Shown: one piece after another, positions 43,055 through 52,075 of the stretch
Numbering within the stretch: position 1 is the stretch's first letter
Layout: each line of letters opens with the position of its first letter
Source: Clostridia bacterium
GTDB taxonomy: Bacteria > Bacillota > Clostridia > TANB77 > CAG-508
Assembly (NCBI GenBank): GCA_017479865.1
Contig: JAFVBS010000016.1
Coordinates: forward strand, 1-60,658
Direction of reading: 5' to 3'
Length of the DNA stretch: 60,658 nt
The notes under the pieces: generated by a model
Database searches by the model: none
Seen by the model: only the letters and a program-made list of their open reading frames with translations
What the model was told of the DNA's origin: nothing
Program-made: the position numbers and the translations under genes

Positions 43055-45619
43055 ATGTACGTTTTTAATCACATTATTGTGAATCCACAATTACCAAAAA
43101 GAATTGAAAAGCTATCAGAAATTTCCTACAATTTATGGTGGGATTGGAATACAGAATTTTTAAGACTTTTTAAACAAATTGATATTGATTTATGGGAAAG
43201 AGTAGACAAAAATCCTGTGAAATTTTTAAAACAAGTTTCCCAAGAAAAATTAGAAGAAGCATCACAAAATATAGAATTTTTAAAAAATTATGACGAAATA
43301 GTAGAAAACTTTGAAGACTATATGAAAAGCAAAAATACTTGGTTTTCTAAAAAATATGCGAATAATAAAAATGACCTAATTGCTTATTTTTCAGCTGAAT
43401 ATGGCCTTGATCAAATTCTTCCAATTTATTCAGGAGGATTGGGAATTTTATCAGGAGACCATCTAAAATCTGCTAGTGATTTAGGCGTTCCAATTGTGGG
43501 AGTAGGTTTATTATATAAAAATGGATATTTTCAGCAAACCATCAATGGGAATGGTGTTCAAGAAACAGAGTACCATGAAATTGAAGTAGAAAATTTGCCA
43601 TTAAAAAGAGTAAAAGATTGTGATAATCAGGATATATTAGTGGCATTGCGACTACCAAGGAAAAAGCTTTATTTAAAAGCATGCAAAGTCCAGGTGGGAA
43701 GAATTGAACTTTATTTATTAGACTCCGATATTGATGAAAATCCACCAGAGTATAGAAAAATTACCAAAACACTATATGGTGGAGACCAGGAAATGAGAAT
43801 TCAGCAAGAAATTGTATTAGGACAAGGTGGGGTGGCACTTTTAAAAGCCTTAGGCTTCAATCCTACCATATATCATATGAATGAGGGGCATTCTTCTTTC
43901 CTGATTATCGAGTTGATTCATGACTTGATGAAAGAAAAAAAGGTATCGTTTGAAATTGCAAGAGATATTGTATCTGCAAAAACAGTGTTTACTACTCATA
44001 CACCAGTGCCAGCAGGAAATGATATTTTTCCATTGCCTTTAGTGGAAAAATACTTTAAAGATTATTTGGATAAACTGGGAATTACTAAGCAGGAATTTTT
44101 TCAAATGGGAATGAAACCAGATGCACCATTAGATAGTGGCTTTAATATGGGAATTTTGGCATTAAAAGTAGCAGGAAAGAAAAATGGAGTAAGCAAACTT
44201 CATGGAGCAGTTTCGAGAGAATTATTTGGAGAAGTGTGGCCCAATATTGCAGCCAATGAATCACCTATTACTTATGTTACAAACGGAATTCATACTTGCT
44301 CATGGTTAGCACCAAAATTAAAAAATTTATATAACCAATATTTAATTCCATATTGGCAAGACCATATTTATAACGATGAAGTATGGAAAAAGATACACGA
44401 AATTCCAGATGAAAAGCTATGGCAAGCCCACCAAGACAGAAAAGAAAAATTATTAGATGTAGTCAAACAAAATACTATTGCGAGATTAAGAAGGTGCGGC
44501 TATCCTTATGAAGAAATTATGCAAATTGTATCTGGATTAGATAAAAATGCTTTAACGATAGGATTTGCAAGGAGATTTGCAACCTATAAACGAGCAACAC
44601 TTATTTTTAAAGATTTAGAAAGAATTACACAAATTTTAAACCATAGTGATCAAAAAGTACAAATCATTTTTGCTGGAAAAGCACACCCTGCAGACAAAGA
44701 GGGGCAAGATTTGATTAAATATATTCATGAAATTTCAATGAAACCACAATTTAAAGGAAAAATCTTTTTATTGGAGAATTACAATATTGCTATGTCACGT
44801 TATTTAGTAAGTGGAGTTGATGTTTGGCTAAATACACCAAGACGTCCAATGGAGGCTTCTGGAACAAGTGGACAAAAAGCTTCTGTCAATGGCGTAGTGA
44901 ATTTTAGTGTGTTAGATGGCTGGTGGGCTGAAGGCTATAATAGTAAAAATGGATGGACGATTGGAACAAATCAAGAATATCCAAATTATGAGGCACAAGA
45001 TAGTGCAGACAGCCAAAGCATTTATGATACTTTGGAAAACAAAATTGTTCCTATCTATTACGAAAAAAACGAAAATGGCATTTCAAAACGCTGGATGCAA
45101 TATATGAAAAATTCAATTAGTTCCACAGGCGGAAAATATAGTACTTCCAGAATGTTAACAGACTATGTGGACCAACTATACATTCCTTTATGTAATTTAT
45201 ATAACGAATATTATAGTGATTTAGAAAAAGTAGGAGGATTAGATAGTTGGAAGGAAAGTTTAAAACACAGTTGGGAGAAAATTGAAATTACCCAAGAAAA
45301 CAATATTAATAATATTACGATTGATGCCGGAAACAATATTGAAGTAAGATGCAAAGTAAAACTTCCTAATATTAATCAGAAGAATATTGAGGCACAGGTA
45401 TATTATGGAAAAATCGAAGAAAATGGGGTAGTCGATGACATTAACATTATTCCAATGATGCTAGAAGAAGCAAACGAAGAAACGAGAGAATACACTTACT
45501 ATGCAAAAATTAATTTAATCAATGGCGGAAGCTATGGTTATACTTTTAGGGTAATGCCAAAACATGAAATGATACTTGATAGTGCTAATTTAAACTTAGT
45601 GAAGTGGATTACGCAGTAA
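43055..45619 (+). CDS. glgP: Alpha-glucan (glycogen) phosphorylase, DUF3417 type
   Basis: This GT35 enzyme releases glucose 1-phosphate from glycogen or maltodextrin. The 854 residues start with the DUF3417 helical module (ISYNLWWDWNTEFLRLFKQI), then AYFSAEYGLDQILPIYSGGL, HMNEGHSSFLIIELIHDL, VFTTHTPVPAGNDIFP, and the PLP-lysine region EASGTSGQKASVNGVVNFSV with DGWWAEGY. This is the Thermotoga-like branch, which is regulated differently from the classical GlgP. A C-terminal beta domain ends it. AAGGAGGAAAAAC precedes the ATG. No other glycogen genes are in the window. Confidence 0.95.
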   Translation: MYVFNHIIVNPQLPKRIEKLSEISYNLWWDWNTEFLRLFKQIDIDLWERVDKNPVKFLKQVSQEKLEEASQNIEFLKNYDEIVENFEDYMKSKNTWFSKKYANNKNDLIAYFSAEYGLDQILPIYSGGLGILSGDHLKSASDLGVPIVGVGLLYKNGYFQQTINGNGVQETEYHEIEVENLPLKRVKDCDNQDILVALRLPRKKLYLKACKVQVGRIELYLLDSDIDENPPEYRKITKTLYGGDQEMRIQQEIVLGQGGVALLKALGFNPTIYHMNEGHSSFLIIELIHDLMKEKKVSFEIARDIVSAKTVFTTHTPVPAGNDIFPLPLVEKYFKDYLDKLGITKQEFFQMGMKPDAPLDSGFNMGILALKVAGKKNGVSKLHGAVSRELFGEVWPNIAANESPITYVTNGIHTCSWLAPKLKNLYNQYLIPYWQDHIYNDEVWKKIHEIPDEKLWQAHQDRKEKLLDVVKQNTIARLRRCGYPYEEIMQIVSGLDKNALTIGFARRFATYKRATLIFKDLERITQILNHSDQKVQIIFAGKAHPADKEGQDLIKYIHEISMKPQFKGKIFLLENYNIAMSRYLVSGVDVWLNTPRRPMEASGTSGQKASVNGVVNFSVLDGWWAEGYNSKNGWTIGTNQEYPNYEAQDSADSQSIYDTLENKIVPIYYEKNENGISKRWMQYMKNSISSTGGKYSTSRMLTDYVDQLYIPLCNLYNEYYSDLEKVGGLDSWKESLKHSWEKIEITQENNINNITIDAGNNIEVRCKVKLPNINQKNIEAQVYYGKIEENGVVDDINIIPMMLEEANEETREYTYYAKINLINGGSYGYTFRVMPKHEMILDSANLNLVKWITQ

Positions 45620-45632
45620 GCTATTTATATGA

Positions 45633-45791
45633 GTTCCACTAAGATATTGTTTTCCAGCTCCCCCCAACTGCGAAGAAACCGCAATCGGATTGCATCCTAT
45701 AACTCTAATGGGGGCGAAGCAATCCTTTAGCGGTTTCTACCTTGTCGGTCCCCACCTTAAGTCGCTTTGAAAACAATATCTTAGCTGGAAC
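45633..45791. repeat. Intergenic palindrome, copy g (after glgP)
   Basis: CTAAGATATTGTTTTC (45639-45654) and GAAAACAATATCTTAG (45769-45784) are a perfect 16-bp inverted repeat, extended by GTTCCA/TGGAAC. Inside, AGAAACCGC pairs with GCGGTTTCT and GGATTGC with GCAATCC. The copy-specific arms do not match other elements. It occupies most of the 297-bp gap after glgP and may act as its terminator, though no T tract follows. Confidence 0.7.
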
Positions 45792-45855
45792 AAATAATCT
45801 AGAACACGGAAATATTACAAACATATTAAATTTATATGACATTTCTGTAACATTG

Positions 45856-45884
45856 TTGAAATATGGTATTTTTTGACATATAAT
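45856..45884 (+). promoter_or_regulatory. Sigma-A promoter of the 45917 gene
   Basis: TTGAAA (45856-45861) and TATAAT (45879-45884) have a 17-bp spacer, 33 bp before the ATG. Confidence 0.6.
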
Positions 45885-45916
45885 TTGCTTAAGAAAAATC
45901 CATAGGGGGAAAAAAT

Positions 45917-46456
45917 ATGGAAACTTTTGCAGATTACATTTTGTCCGAAAAAGATTGGGTAAAAAAGATGGAAATCATGCATTATTTGAAAATGAAAACC
46001 GGCATTTTTTTTGATAATTCGGTCATTTTTAAAACAATGTTAATGAAATTATTTTTAGAAAATACAGACTTGGGTCTAGATAAAAATGAACTCATTACGG
46101 CTTGTCTATTATGTAATTGTAAAAAAGTAAATAATGCACAGAATTTAGATAAAATTAAATCTTATGCCAAAGATGGTGCAGAATATTTAAGCGAGCTTGG
46201 CTTTTCTGACCACTTTTGCAAGATTTGCGAAGAAGTAAATCGTTATAGCGGAAGTTTTCCAAGAGAGAAAGAAGGAGACGTTTTAGAGCTAATTGATCAA
46301 TTTGGCGGAATGTTATTAGATAGACCAGAAAGAATTGCTTTTCAGCCAGATGAAGCATTGGTATTATTAGAATATCGAAATTTAAAGGATAAACATAATC
46401 GTTATTTACCGCAATTTAAAGAGTTTGTAAATGAAATGGAGGAGGTACTCGTATGA
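45917..46456 (+). CDS. Conserved hypothetical protein, HD-like
   Basis: I do not recognise a named family in this 179-residue soluble protein. It is rich in helices, with LITACLLCNCKKVNNAQNLD, YLSELGFSDHFCKICEEVNR and LELIDQFGGMLLDRPERIAF. The order and spacing recall degenerate HD phosphohydrolase-like domains, but the HD pair itself is not seen. GGGGG lies before the ATG. It overlaps the next gene by four bases, so the two are co-translated. Confidence 0.55.
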   Translation: METFADYILSEKDWVKKMEIMHYLKMKTGIFFDNSVIFKTMLMKLFLENTDLGLDKNELITACLLCNCKKVNNAQNLDKIKSYAKDGAEYLSELGFSDHFCKICEEVNRYSGSFPREKEGDVLELIDQFGGMLLDRPERIAFQPDEALVLLEYRNLKDKHNRYLPQFKEFVNEMEEVLV

Positions 46457-46725
46457 GCAATAAAAATGTTTTAAGAAACATGCAAGATACTTTTAATTCT
46501 CCTAACTTACCGGCAAATGATACTATTGGAGGAATGAAAGTCGCGGTGGCTACTATATCAGCAACAAGAAGAGCAATTGAACGATATTTGACTGAAAAAG
46601 ACCAAATTAGTACTAATACTAAAAAGGCTACACTGGTAACAGGAGCAGAATTAAGGGATTATTTCGATAGAAATGCCGAACCAAAAACTGAAACAAAAGA
46701 GGATGCATTTGAGCAAGAAAGATAA
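46453..46725 (+). CDS. Hypothetical small protein
   Basis: A 90-residue protein of unknown function: MSNKNVLRNMQDTFNSPNLP, GMKVAVATISATRRAIERYL and an acidic tail. No membrane segment or known motif is seen. It overlaps the stop of the preceding gene by four bases, with GGAGGTACTCGT as its site, so its role is probably linked to that protein. A terminator follows. Confidence 0.6.
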   Translation: MSNKNVLRNMQDTFNSPNLPANDTIGGMKVAVATISATRRAIERYLTEKDQISTNTKKATLVTGAELRDYFDRNAEPKTETKEDAFEQER

Positions 46726-46774
46726 ATACAATAAGTGCTAATATTATAAAAAATGAAGAAGAATTGTGTACATA

Positions 46775-46808
46775 AAAAAGATTGGCTCTTACAAGACCAA
46801 TCTTTTTC
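46775..46808 (+). terminator. Rho-independent terminator after the 46453 gene
   Basis: AAAAAGATTGG (46775-46785) and CCAATCTTTTT (46797-46807) form a perfect 11-bp stem. Confidence 0.85.
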
Positions 46809-46891
46809 TATTGTAAAAATTTTTAGAAAATATAGCCATAAAGAAGTATATTTTCTTCAATTTATTTTAGCCACGGGAAAGGAAAATAGTC

Positions 46892-48085
46892 ATGAAAGAA
46901 ATGTTTGCGGATTTACATGTTCATATTGGACGTAGTGAAAATGGAAAGCCAATCAAAATTACAGCAGCGAGGTCACTTAATTTTGCTAACATTGCAAAGG
47001 AGTGTGCTGATAGAAAAGGAATTAATATTGTTGGCATTATTGATTGTGCTTCACCTTATGTCATTGAAGACATTGAGAACTTTTTAAAAACGGGAGAAGC
47101 TTATGAAATTAAAGATGGAGGCATTATTTATAAAGATAAGGTTTGCATTATTTTAGGAAGCGAAATTGAAACATCAGAAGTCAACGACCAAGGTAAAACA
47201 GGTAGTGCTCACAATTTATGTTATTTTCCAACTTTGGCAGACATCAAAGCCTTTTCAAAAGAAATGTCAAACTATATTCACAATATTACCTTAAGTTCTC
47301 AAAGAGCCTGCATTTCAGCTTATCAATTAGTGGATATTGTAGAAAAATATAACGGCATTTTAATTCCCGCACATACTTTTACACCACATAAAAGTTTTTA
47401 TGGCAATTGTACGGATCGACTATCAAAAATTTTTAAAGAGAAATTTGATAAAATTTTCGCCATTGAATTGGGGTTAAGTGCTGATACTTATTTAGCTGAC
47501 GAAATATCGGAATTAGAAACAAGAACCTTTATTACCGACTCAGATGCACATTCTCTTCCTAAAATTGCAAGAGAATATAACAAGGTATTACTAGAAGATA
47601 TTTCTTTTAAAGAATTATTAATGGCACTCAAAAATGAAAATGGAAGAAAAATTGTTGCCAATTATGGGTTAGATCCAAAACTAGGAAAATACCATAGAAC
47701 CTATTGCGAAAACTGTGACAAGCCAATTGAAGGGGAGCCCCCTATTACAGAGTGCCCTTATTGCCATGGCAATAAAATTACCATGGGAGTGTTTGACAGA
47801 ATTGTAACAATTCGCGACAAGCAAGAAAGCAAAAGCCCTTGTAATCGTCCACCATATGTTTACCAGGTGCCATTGACTTTTGTCCCTGGACTAGGGGGGA
47901 AAACAATTGATAAATTATTAAATCACTTTGATACAGAAATGACAATCTTGCATAAAGTTTCACAGGATGATATTGAAGCAGTAGTAGGAGAAAAAATTGC
48001 TAAAACGATTATCGCTGCAAGGGAAGGAAAAGTAAACATTCAAGCTGGTGGTGGTGGCGTTTATGGCAAATTAACAGTAGGATAA
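46892..48085 (+). CDS. Endonuclease Q family protein (PHP domain)
   Basis: EndoQ-type enzymes nick DNA 5' of deaminated bases or abasic sites. The 397 residues start with a PHP metal site FADLHVHIGRSENGKPIKIT, then LGSEIETSEVNDQGKTGSAH, PAHTFTPHKSFYGN and TDSDAHSLPKIAREYN. A zinc ribbon (CENCDKPI...CPYCHGN) and a C-terminal helix-hairpin-helix segment (FVPGLGGKTIDKLLNHF) complete the family layout. AAAGGAAAATAGTC precedes the ATG. It stands alone before spoIIM. Confidence 0.85.
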   Translation: MKEMFADLHVHIGRSENGKPIKITAARSLNFANIAKECADRKGINIVGIIDCASPYVIEDIENFLKTGEAYEIKDGGIIYKDKVCIILGSEIETSEVNDQGKTGSAHNLCYFPTLADIKAFSKEMSNYIHNITLSSQRACISAYQLVDIVEKYNGILIPAHTFTPHKSFYGNCTDRLSKIFKEKFDKIFAIELGLSADTYLADEISELETRTFITDSDAHSLPKIAREYNKVLLEDISFKELLMALKNENGRKIVANYGLDPKLGKYHRTYCENCDKPIEGEPPITECPYCHGNKITMGVFDRIVTIRDKQESKSPCNRPPYVYQVPLTFVPGLGGKTIDKLLNHFDTEMTILHKVSQDDIEAVVGEKIAKTIIAAREGKVNIQAGGGGVYGKLTVG

Positions 48086-48169
48086 ATTCCTACATTATAA
48101 AAGTTCTAAAACTCATTTTATTGAATAGACATTATGTATAAGACTATCAATCAACCTTGGAGGAATAAA

Positions 48170-48815
48170 ATGAGGGTCACAAGAAAGCCAAAACATCAAT
48201 CCATTCATTTAATTGTTAATCATGTTAAAGACAATTTAAAAGAATATATTATTGTATCCATTCTTCTTTTAATTCGGCATTGTGTTAGGAGTTATTTTGA
48301 TTAACCAGATGGGGGAATCACAAAGCGGAGAAATACAAAATTATCTAACTCAATTTGCTAACAATTTAAAGGAGGGAAAAAATATTGACACGGTTGCATT
48401 ATTAAAAAAAGCAATACAAAGAAACTTATTAGTAGCACTTTTAATGTGGTTTGCTGGTTCTACTGTCATTGGAATTCCAATTGTATTAGGAATGGTGGCG
48501 TACAGAGGTTTTTGCCTAGGATTTAGCATTTCTTCAGCAATTGCCGTGTGGGGAACAGCAAAAGGTACAATGTTTTTTTTCACAAGTATGTTATTACAAA
48601 ACTTGCTTTTTATTCCTTGCATTCTAGCACTAGCTGTGAGTGGAATGAAACTATATCAATCCATTATGAAAGATAAAAGAAGGGAAAACTTAAAACTAGC
48701 TATTGCAAGGCATACGGTATTTTCATTGATAATGCTCATTTTACTTTTGGTATCAGCTTTGATAGAAACATATCTTTCAAGCAACCTAGTAAAATTGTAT
48801 GTGCCATATATGTAA
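48170..48815 (+). pseudogene. spoIIM: Stage II sporulation protein M (SpoIIM), frameshifted
   Basis: SpoIIM acts with SpoIID and SpoIIP in septal peptidoglycan removal during engulfment. The N-terminus (from ATG 48170, TGGAGGAATAAA upstream) reads VNHVKDNLKEYIIVSILLLI. One extra C at 48275 then shifts the frame; removing it gives IGIVLGVILINQMGESQSGE and the remaining membrane helices to 48815 (GVGIPIVLGMVAYRGF-type segment, here IGIPIVLGMVAYRGFCLGFS). As written the first frame stops after 45 codons. spoIIM beside xerD is a common Clostridia order. Confidence 0.85.
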
Positions 48816-48949
48816 AAAAAATTCTAAATTTTTTATAAAATCTATTTACAATTTGTTTTTAATTTGATATAACATATATAGTTTATGTAAATTGACAAAA
48901 CAATGTCAAAAGATTATATGAAAAAGAAAAAAGGAGTAGGAGAGCTAAA

Positions 48950-49831
48950 ATGGAAAAACAAATCAAACTATTTTTGGAATTTCTTCAAGATGAAAAAAAA
49001 GTATCAGACAACACTTTACAATCATACAAAAGAGACATTTTACAATTAAAAGATTATGTAGAAGAAAATCGCATGAATTATGCAAAAATAAACCAAGAAG
49101 ATGTCAAGGATTATTTAAAACATCTACAAGAAATTGGAAAAAAGCCTTCTACTATTTCTCGTAATTTAGCTTCAATTAGATCTTTTTATCAATTTTTGAT
49201 TAGAAATAAAAAAGTAAAACATGATCCAACGGAAAATATTCAATCTCCAAAGGTTGAAAAAAGGGTTCCTAGTGTTTTAACATCACAAGAAGTAGAACTG
49301 TTACTAGAACAGCCAAAAGATGTTGACTTGAAAGGAACCAGAGATAAAGCAATGCTTGAATTTGCTTATGCAACAGGAATGAGAGTAACAGAGATCATCT
49401 CATTGAATATAGACAATGTCAATTTGGAAGAAGGATTTGTCATTTGTACGAATGGTTCAAAGCAAAGAAACATTCCTTTAGGTTCTATGTCATTAAAAGC
49501 CTTAAAAGAATATATAGAACAAGCAAGACCTGTTCTTATTCGCAATGAAAAAGAAAAAGCATTATTTGTTAATGTCAATGGACAACGTTTAACAAGACAA
49601 GGGTTTTGGAAAATAGTTAAATTCTATAAAGAACAAGCGCATATTAACAAAGACATTACGCCACATGTGCTAAGACATTCTTTTGCTACGCACTTGTTAC
49701 AAAACGGAGCAGATTTAAAAGCAATTCAAACCATGTTAGGACATTCCGATATTTCATCAACACAGGTATATATGCAATTCCAAGACTCAGGATTAAAAGA
49801 TGTATATCAAAAAGCACATCCAAGAGCTTAA
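48950..49831 (+). CDS. xerD: Tyrosine recombinase XerD
   Basis: XerD with XerC resolves chromosome dimers at dif. The 293 residues contain the N-terminal SAM-like domain (FLEFLQDEKKVSDNTLQSYK) and the catalytic set: Arg in ATGMRVTEIISL, Lys near NGSKQRNIPLG, HVLRHSFATHLLQNGADL, LGHSDISSTQVYMQF with the nucleophile Tyr. The C-terminal tail is typical. The gene is intact, unlike neighbouring spoIIM. GGAGAGCTAAA precedes the ATG. Confidence 0.93.
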   Translation: MEKQIKLFLEFLQDEKKVSDNTLQSYKRDILQLKDYVEENRMNYAKINQEDVKDYLKHLQEIGKKPSTISRNLASIRSFYQFLIRNKKVKHDPTENIQSPKVEKRVPSVLTSQEVELLLEQPKDVDLKGTRDKAMLEFAYATGMRVTEIISLNIDNVNLEEGFVICTNGSKQRNIPLGSMSLKALKEYIEQARPVLIRNEKEKALFVNVNGQRLTRQGFWKIVKFYKEQAHINKDITPHVLRHSFATHLLQNGADLKAIQTMLGHSDISSTQVYMQFQDSGLKDVYQKAHPRA

Positions 49832-49839
49832 AATATGAG

Positions 49840-49873
49840 AAAATGGCTTAGATTTTTTCAGGCCATTTTTTTG
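49840..49873 (+). terminator. Rho-independent terminator after xerD
   Basis: AAATGGC (49841-49847) faces GCCATTT (49862-49868), followed by TTTTTG. The loop is T-rich and the stem short. Confidence 0.65.
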
Positions 49874-49996
49874 TTATATTCTCCACAACCAAATAAAAAT
49901 AGAATTTTGGAGATAATAAAGTATGGTTTGAAACAGCACTAGTTGTAACAAATGGAATAACGAAAGATTGAAGAATAATTAGTATAGGAGGAAGAA

Positions 49997-50860
49997 ATGC
50001 ACTATGTAAAAGCAAAAACATTACTAACAAAATGGAATGGTATGAACATATATCGTGGTTGCACACACGGTTGTATTTATTGTGATAGCAGAAGTAATTG
50101 TTATAATTTTGATCATAAATTTGAAGATATTGAAGTAAAGGAAAATGCACCAGAATTACTAGAAAATATATTAAAATCAAAAAGAAACAAGTGTATGATA
50201 AGTACAGGCTCAATGAGTGATCCATATATGCCAATAGAAATGAAACTACAATTAACTAGAAAATGCTTAGAAATTATCGAAAAGTATGGATTTGGAGCAA
50301 CAGTAATTACAAAATCTGATTTAATTTTAAGAGATTTAGATGTATTGAAAAGTATCAATAAAAAAGCAAAATGTGTAGTACAAATGACATTAACAACTTA
50401 TGATGAAGAACTATGTAAAAAGTTAGAGCCTCATGTTTGTACTACGAAAAGAAGATTTGAAGTTTTAAAGATACTAAATGAAAATAACATTCCAACAATA
50501 GTATGGTTTACACCGATTCTTCCTTATATAAATGATACAAAGGAAAATATGCAAGGCATTTTAGATGATTGTATTAAATCAAATGTAAAGGGAATTATAT
50601 GTTTTAATGCAGGAATGACCCTTCGAGAGGGAGATAGAGAATATTATTATTCGCAGTTGGATAAATTATTTCCTAATTTATCCCAAAAATATATAAAAAA
50701 TTATGGAAATAGTTATCATGTAGTAAGCAAAAATAATGATGAACTTATGGACATATTTAATAGGACTTGTGAAGAGCATCATATTATTTGTAATCCAGAT
50801 GAATGTTTTCGATATACAAGTGAATATGTTGAAGAAGATAATCAGATAAAATTATTTTAA
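49997..50860 (+). CDS. Radical SAM protein, SPL-like
   Basis: The 287-residue protein has the radical-SAM cluster motif CTHGCIYC (C-x3-C-x2-C) in NIYRGCTHGCIYCDSR. The GSMSDPYMPIEMKL, TKSDLILRD and QMTLTTYDEELCKKLEPH segments fit the spore photoproduct lyase-like subgroup with no assigned substrate. It lacks the long N-terminal part of true SplB. GGAGGAAGAA precedes the ATG. A weak hairpin with a T run follows at about 50893-50929. Function is uncertain. Confidence 0.8.
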   Translation: MHYVKAKTLLTKWNGMNIYRGCTHGCIYCDSRSNCYNFDHKFEDIEVKENAPELLENILKSKRNKCMISTGSMSDPYMPIEMKLQLTRKCLEIIEKYGFGATVITKSDLILRDLDVLKSINKKAKCVVQMTLTTYDEELCKKLEPHVCTTKRRFEVLKILNENNIPTIVWFTPILPYINDTKENMQGILDDCIKSNVKGIICFNAGMTLREGDREYYYSQLDKLFPNLSQKYIKNYGNSYHVVSKNNDELMDIFNRTCEEHHIICNPDECFRYTSEYVEEDNQIKLF

Positions 50861-50945
50861 CGGTAATTGACAATTTATATAACTAAAAATAAAGTAGGGG
50901 TTTGAAATATAATTCCTATTTTTTTATATTTTTTTGCAAATCTTG

Positions 50946-50974
50946 TTGACAATATAAAAATAGAGTAGTATTAT
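50946..50974 (+). promoter_or_regulatory. Sigma-A promoter of the ytr-type operon
   Basis: TTGACA (50946-50951) and TATTAT (50969-50974) have a 17-bp spacer. The -10 box lies inside the left arm of the operator palindrome. Confidence 0.75.
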
Positions 50975-51000
50975 TGTATTATGCAAGTGATACAATAATA
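50969..51000. promoter_or_regulatory. Operator palindrome of the YtrA-type regulator
   Basis: TATTATTGTAT (50969-50979) and ATACAATAATA (50990-51000) form a perfect 11-bp inverted repeat with a 10-base spacer. It overlaps the -10 box and transcription start, so a bound repressor would block initiation. YtrA-family GntR regulators bind similar GTAT...ATAC sites, so autoregulation is likely. Confidence 0.7.
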
Positions 51001-51015
51001 GAAAGGAAGAAAGTT

Positions 51016-51378
51016 GTGGATTATATTTTTGATAATGAAAGACCAATTTATATTCAATTAGTTGAGCAATTAGAACTTGAAATTGTTTCGGGAAAATTAA
51101 AACCAGGAGAAAGGATTGCTTCGGTAAGAGAGCTAGCACTTGCCACAAAAGTTAATCCTAATACAATGCAAAAGGCATTATCAGAATTAGAAAAGATGGG
51201 TTTGATTTATACAGAAAGAACAAATGGAAAATTTGTAACAGAAAACAAAGAACTAATTGAAAAGAGGAAAAAGGAATTGGCTAAAAATAAAATACAAAAT
51301 TTTATAGCAGATATGAACAATATGGGAATAACTTTTGAAGAATCTATAAAATACTTGCAAGAAATGGGAGGAAAGTAA
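51016..51378 (+). CDS. GntR-family regulator, YtrA subfamily
   Basis: The 120-residue regulator has the GntR winged helix (ERPIYIQLVEQLELEIVSGK, LKPGERIASVRELALATKVN, ALSELEKMGLIYTERTNGKF) and only a short C-terminal dimerising helix pair, which defines the YtrA subfamily. The GTG at 51016 follows AAAGGAAGAAA; the frame is open upstream through the operator. It heads an operon with an ABC ATPase and permease, and probably represses it. Confidence 0.88.
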   Translation: MDYIFDNERPIYIQLVEQLELEIVSGKLKPGERIASVRELALATKVNPNTMQKALSELEKMGLIYTERTNGKFVTENKELIEKRKKELAKNKIQNFIADMNNMGITFEESIKYLQEMGGK

Positions 51379-51379
51379 A

Positions 51380-52075
51380 ATGGAATTATTGGAATGTAAA
51401 AATCTATCTAAAAGATTTGATAAAAGAGAAGTTTTACAAGATATAAATATAAAGATTCCACAAGGCAAGATAATAGGTTTATTAGGAAAAAATGGCGCTG
51501 GTAAAAGCACACTAATAAAACTTATCAATGATTTATTAACTCCATCAAATGGTGAGATTTTATTCAAAGGTAAACCTATTGGAGTATATTCAAAAGAACA
51601 TATTTCATATTTGCCAGAAAGAACTTATTTAGATAAGGGAATGAAAGTATCAGAAGTCTTAACTTTTTTTAATGCATTTTATAAAGATTTTAATTTGGAT
51701 AAAGCACATAAATTATTAAAAGATTTAGATTTAAACGAAGAACAAAAAATATCAAAAATGTCTAAAGGTATGCAAGAAAAATTGCAATTAGTATTAGTAA
51801 TGTCAAGAGATGCTTCTCTTTATATTTTAGATGAACCATTAGGTGGTGTTGATCCTGCAACTCGTGATTATATTTTAGACACAATACTTACTAACTTTAA
51901 AGAGGATGCAAGTATTATAATTTCCACACATTTAATTTCTGATATTGAGAGAGTTCTTGATGAAGTAATCTTTATTGATAAAGGAAAGATAATTTTACAA
52001 GATTCTAGCGATAACATTAGAGAAAAAGAAGGAATGTCTATAGATGAAGTATTTAGGAGGTGGTTTAAATGCTAA
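51380..52075 (+). CDS. ABC transporter ATP-binding protein (YtrB-like)
   Basis: The 231-residue ATPase has Walker A GLLGKNGAGKSTLIKLI, a signature MSKGMQEKLQLVLVM and Walker B LYILDEPLGGVDPATRDYIL. It starts one base after the regulator stop and overlaps the permease by seven bases. With the YtrA-type regulator, the operon resembles systems induced by cell-wall antibiotics and bacteriocins; the substrate is unknown. Confidence 0.9.
   Translation: MELLECKNLSKRFDKREVLQDINIKIPQGKIIGLLGKNGAGKSTLIKLINDLLTPSNGEILFKGKPIGVYSKEHISYLPERTYLDKGMKVSEVLTFFNAFYKDFNLDKAHKLLKDLDLNEEQKISKMSKGMQEKLQLVLVMSRDASLYILDEPLGGVDPATRDYILDTILTNFKEDASIIISTHLISDIERVLDEVIFIDKGKIILQDSSDNIREKEGMSIDEVFRRWFKC

Noticed and set aside
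46753-46935. 60-codon ORF across the terminator before the EndoQ gene
   Set aside because: It spans a strong terminator stem and overlaps the EndoQ start; no family match.
50974-51015. Upstream start for the GntR regulator at 50974
   Set aside because: It would place coding sequence inside the operator and -10 box; the GTG at 51016 has an AAAGGAAG site.
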